A stretch of DNA of 64,000 nt from NCBI GenBank assembly GCA_944324965.1, contig CALUYH010000001.1, forward strand, positions 106,816 to 170,815. The letters are read 5' to 3'. Below the pieces are notes generated by a model that ran no database searches, was not told the DNA's origin, and saw only the letters and a program-made list of their open reading frames with translations. This document shows positions 61,431 to 64,000 of the stretch, in pieces. Position numbers and translations under genes: made by a program. This DNA comes from Candidatus Avelusimicrobium gallinaceum. GTDB taxonomy: Bacteria; Elusimicrobiota; Elusimicrobia; Elusimicrobiales; Elusimicrobiaceae. The first letter of the stretch is position 1. Each line of letters starts with the position of its first letter.

Positions 61431-62702
61431 ATGAAACCAGAAACCAAATTGGGCATTTTTACCGTATTGGGGATTATCGTGTTTGGCTTTTCGCTCTATT
61501 TTCTAGGCGGCCTTTCCGTCACACGCTCGTATCCCGTAAACGTAACGTTTTCGGACGTTTCCGGCCTGCCGGTCAAAGCACCGGTTAAATTATCGGGCGT
61601 GGAAGTGGGGCGCGTCAAACAAATTAAAATTGAAAACGGTCAAGTGGTCGTGGTAACGGACATTAACGAAGACATCCAAATCTACCGCAACGCACGCTTT
61701 AGCGTGGCAATGACGGGGATTATCGGCTCCAAATACTTAAAAGTGGAACAGGGCACCCCGGACGCCGGCGTGCTGCAAGCGGGCGATTATGTGCGCGGCG
61801 CCGATGAAATGCCGATGGACGCGATGATTGCCCAAACGATGAGCAGCATTAAAGAATTTGTGGACAGCGTAAACGCCCAAGGCCAATTTGGCGAACAGCT
61901 CAACCGCACGATGGACGAAGTGCACCAACTGTCGGCCAATTTAAACCAGCTGGTGGCGCAGATGCGGCCGTATTTGTCCCGCTCGGCCCGGAACTTGGAT
62001 GAAGTGCTGGCCAAGGCCGATTCCTTAATGGACAGCCTGGAAAAGAGCGAAGGCGTAATCGGCAGTTTGATTAACGACCCGCAAATGAAGGCGGACGTAA
62101 AGTCCAGTATGAAGGATTTGAAAGAAACGATGGGCGAAGTGAAAACCTTTGTGGGCAAGATGAGCCGCTTCCGCGTGTATTGGGATTACGACTTCTTCTA
62201 TATGCCCGAGCCCGCGTTAGCCACGAGCGACCTGGCGCTGGAAATTTATCCTTCCAGCGGCTACACCTTCTACCGCGCCGGTATTGCCAACATCGGCAAC
62301 GAGGACGACGCACTGGACTCGCAGGACTATCTGGAAAAGAACCAGTTTGACGTCCGCTTCGGCCTGTACAACAAGTGGGCCACCGTATCTGCGGGGTTAA
62401 TCCGCGGCGCGGGCGGCGTGGCGCTGGAACTCAAGCCGTTCTACGACAAAGATTTTTGGGACCGCTTTACCTTTACGGGTGAATTTTCCGATTGGGGTCG
62501 CGACCGCGTGATTAACGGGCGGCTGTTTAACAAGCCGAACTTGACCTACGGGGTGGACTTCCGCTTTAACCGCTACTTCTCCGTGGGCGCCTGGGCGCGC
62601 GACGCGCTGGAAACCAACAATTTCGCCATCAAAGCCAATGTGTCGTTTAACGACCAGGACATTTCCTCCTTCTTCGGCTTGGCCGCCATGGCGGGTTCTT
62701 GA
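61431..62702 (+). CDS. mlaD: MlaD-type MCE protein with long beta-rich C-terminus
   Basis: 423 residues, more than double a proteobacterial MlaD. TM helix (LGIFTVLGIIVFGFSLYFLG), one MCE domain (residues 35-125: NVTFSDVSGLPVKAPVKLSG, MTGIIGSKYLKVEQGT), a helical stretch (about 130-245, coiled-coil-like: QLNRTMDEVHQLSANLNQLV), and a C-terminal region of alternating strands (about 250-423: FRVYWDYDFFYM, GVDFRFNRYFSVGAWARDAL, FAIKANVSFND). This could be an outer-membrane beta barrel. The 55-bp gap before it has AAGGG upstream of ATG. Confidence 0.88.
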   Translation: MKPETKLGIFTVLGIIVFGFSLYFLGGLSVTRSYPVNVTFSDVSGLPVKAPVKLSGVEVGRVKQIKIENGQVVVVTDINEDIQIYRNARFSVAMTGIIGSKYLKVEQGTPDAGVLQAGDYVRGADEMPMDAMIAQTMSSIKEFVDSVNAQGQFGEQLNRTMDEVHQLSANLNQLVAQMRPYLSRSARNLDEVLAKADSLMDSLEKSEGVIGSLINDPQMKADVKSSMKDLKETMGEVKTFVGKMSRFRVYWDYDFFYMPEPALATSDLALEIYPSSGYTFYRAGIANIGNEDDALDSQDYLEKNQFDVRFGLYNKWATVSAGLIRGAGGVALELKPFYDKDFWDRFTFTGEFSDWGRDRVINGRLFNKPNLTYGVDFRFNRYFSVGAWARDALETNNFAIKANVSFNDQDISSFFGLAAMAGS

Positions 62703-62710
62703 GGTATGAA

Positions 62711-64000
62711 ATGAAGTTTAAAACGGTTTTCGTCTGTCAAAAGTGCGGATACGAATCCCCCAAGTGGGCGGGCAAATGCCCGGAATGCGGGGAATGGAAT
62801 TCGCTGGTGGAAGAAGTCAAACAACAGGAGAGCAAAAAAGCTCCTGCGCGCACGCGCAGCTTTACGGACTTTTCTTCCGACATTGTAAAACTTTCCGACA
62901 GCAAAGCCGTGCAGGAACCGCGTATCCAAACCCACATCAGCGAGTTTGACCGCCTGCTGGGCGGCGGGTTGGTAAAGGGCCAGCTGACGCTTTTGGCCGG
63001 CGCACCGGGCATCGGCAAGTCTACGCTCATGCTGCAGGTGGCGGCCGAACTTTCCAAAACGCTCAAAGTGCTCTATATCTCCGGCGAAGAAAGCATCGGC
63101 CAGATTTCCGGCCGCGCAAGCCGCCTAAACGTAAAAGGGGACAACATCTTTTTACATTGTGAAACGGATATCCAAAAAATTGTGGAATCCGTCCAGCAGG
63201 TGAACCCCGATGTTTTAATTTTAGATTCTATCCAAACCGTCTACCACCCGGAATTTACGTCTTCCGCCGGTACGGTGGCCCAGGTGCGCGAATGCACCAG
63301 CGAGTTGGTGCGTCTGTGCAAACCCAAAGGCATTATTACGTTTGTACTGGGACACGTTACCAAAGACGGCGAACTGGCCGGCCCCAAAATTTTGGAGCAC
63401 ATGGTGGATTGCGTGCTCTATTTTGACACGGAAAAAGACAACGTGCTGCGGTTGCTCCGCCCGCACAAAAACCGTTTTGGCTCCACGGGGGAAATCGGCC
63501 TTTTTAAAATGACCGGCCACGGGCTGGAATCGGTGGACAACGCCAGCGAATACTTTGCCCAAACCTCGCGCGACCGCGCTTTAAAGGGCCGCGCCTATTC
63601 CATCGCGGCCGAAGGTTCCCGCCCGCTGCTTACCGAAGTGCAGGCCCTGGTGTCGCCCACGCGCTATCCGTTCCCGCGCCGCGTGGCGACGGGGGTGGAT
63701 TTGAACCGTTGTTTAATGCTGTTTGCCGCGCTGGAAAAGCACATTGGCCTGTCGCTGGACAACAAAGACATTTTCGTCAGCTTAACGGGCGGTGTAAAAC
63801 TCAAGGACCCGGCGCTGGATTTGGCCGTCTGTGCGGCGGTGATCAGCTCGTGCAAGGATATCCCGCTGGCGCCGGACAGCGTGTTTATGGCCGAGGTGGG
63901 CATTTTGGGACAGATTGCCAAAGTGCCGCTGATTGACCGCCGGCTGGAAGAAGCCCAGCGTTTGGGCTTTAAAAAAGCCTTTTCGGCCCCCGTCACCCGG
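62711..64000 (+). CDS. radA: DNA repair protein RadA, 3' truncated by window
   Basis: 430 residues seen, open at the last base. Zinc finger CQKCGYESPKWAGKCPECGE, Walker A AGAPGIGKSTLML, LYISGEESIGQISGRA, Walker B-like VNPDVLILDSIQTVY, the RadA-specific KNRFG motif (PHKNRFGSTGEIG) and the start of the Lon-protease-like domain (SLTGGVKLKDPALDLAVCAA). It is a recombination helicase in branch migration. GAGG overlapping the mlaD stop serves as Shine-Dalgarno. Confidence 0.95.
   Translation, partial: MKFKTVFVCQKCGYESPKWAGKCPECGEWNSLVEEVKQQESKKAPARTRSFTDFSSDIVKLSDSKAVQEPRIQTHISEFDRLLGGGLVKGQLTLLAGAPGIGKSTLMLQVAAELSKTLKVLYISGEESIGQISGRASRLNVKGDNIFLHCETDIQKIVESVQQVNPDVLILDSIQTVYHPEFTSSAGTVAQVRECTSELVRLCKPKGIITFVLGHVTKDGELAGPKILEHMVDCVLYFDTEKDNVLRLLRPHKNRFGSTGEIGLFKMTGHGLESVDNASEYFAQTSRDRALKGRAYSIAAEGSRPLLTEVQALVSPTRYPFPRRVATGVDLNRCLMLFAALEKHIGLSLDNKDIFVSLTGGVKLKDPALDLAVCAAVISSCKDIPLAPDSVFMAEVGILGQIAKVPLIDRRLEEAQRLGFKKAFSAPVTR

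Noticed and set aside
1..64000. CRISPR array, tRNA, rRNA, SRP RNA, tmRNA or defence island
   Set aside because: Reading the gaps on both strands showed no direct-repeat array, cloverleaf, or known RNA core motif, and no recognisable defence genes.

Overview
The window looks like a contiguous stretch of chromosome from a diderm (Gram-negative type) bacterium of intermediate GC content. Envelope genes support this: an LptE-like lipoprotein, a KdsC-type Kdo phosphatase and an MlaEFD lipid transporter. Three stand-alone type IV pilin genes with almost identical N-termini are scattered along the window and pilT is present. Together with the overall gene content, this makes the phylum Elusimicrobiota (gut Elusimicrobium-like lineages) my best guess, with moderate confidence. 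I see no tRNA, rRNA, CRISPR array, prophage or insertion sequence. Most of the window is dense housekeeping sequence with clear Rho-independent terminators.

Layout. 1-2.8 kb: truncated M23 peptidase, two tandem P-loop ATPases, SEC-C protein. 2.9-6.3 kb: secreted TPR protein and YajQ (minus), nucleoside transporter (plus). 6.3-12.8 kb: rpsT, short uvrC, and a gltX / GYF-like membrane protein / pilT operon. 12.9-16.3 kb: membrane metallophosphoesterase, GH3 hexosaminidase, DedA. 16.3-17.1 kb: a probable small RNA and a pilin. 17.1-23.8 kb: leuS-lptE-holA and a glycosyltransferase-xer pair. 23.9-32 kb: pilin, clpC-recA, kdsC-tmk-holB-metG. 32.1-37.2 kb: ankyrin protein, recG, MscS-like protein, and a decayed zinc protease gene. 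37.3-41.5 kb: HIT protein and the rpsU-dnaG-rpoD macromolecular synthesis cluster. 41.6-45.9 kb: pilin and an acyl-CoA dehydrogenase-EtfB-ferredoxin/EtfA module. 45.9-48.4 kb: secreted GESH protein, secreted CMD-family protein, small basic protein. 48.6-53.5 kb: histidine kinase, membrane protein, DnaQ-like exonuclease, gpmI, YggU. 53.5-57.1 kb: rpsF-ssb-rpsR-rplI and a POT peptide transporter. 57.3-64 kb: dnaB-alr-mlaE-mlaF-mlaD-radA (radA cut by the window end).

The most striking signal is not a gene. Nine genes start exactly six bases after a -10-like hexamer, often with a good -35 about 17 bases further upstream and with no Shine-Dalgarno sequence. This predicts that a sizeable share of mRNAs here are leaderless. 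A tenth site of this form sits at the broken zinc-protease gene, where the expected start codon reads AAG. Other points worth attention are a promoter-palindrome-terminator unit (probable sRNA) before a pilin gene, a minimal MlaEFD system whose long MlaD may bridge the envelope, a UvrC without its C-terminal helix-hairpin-helix domain, and an isolated, possibly electron-bifurcating acyl-CoA dehydrogenase/Etf module.
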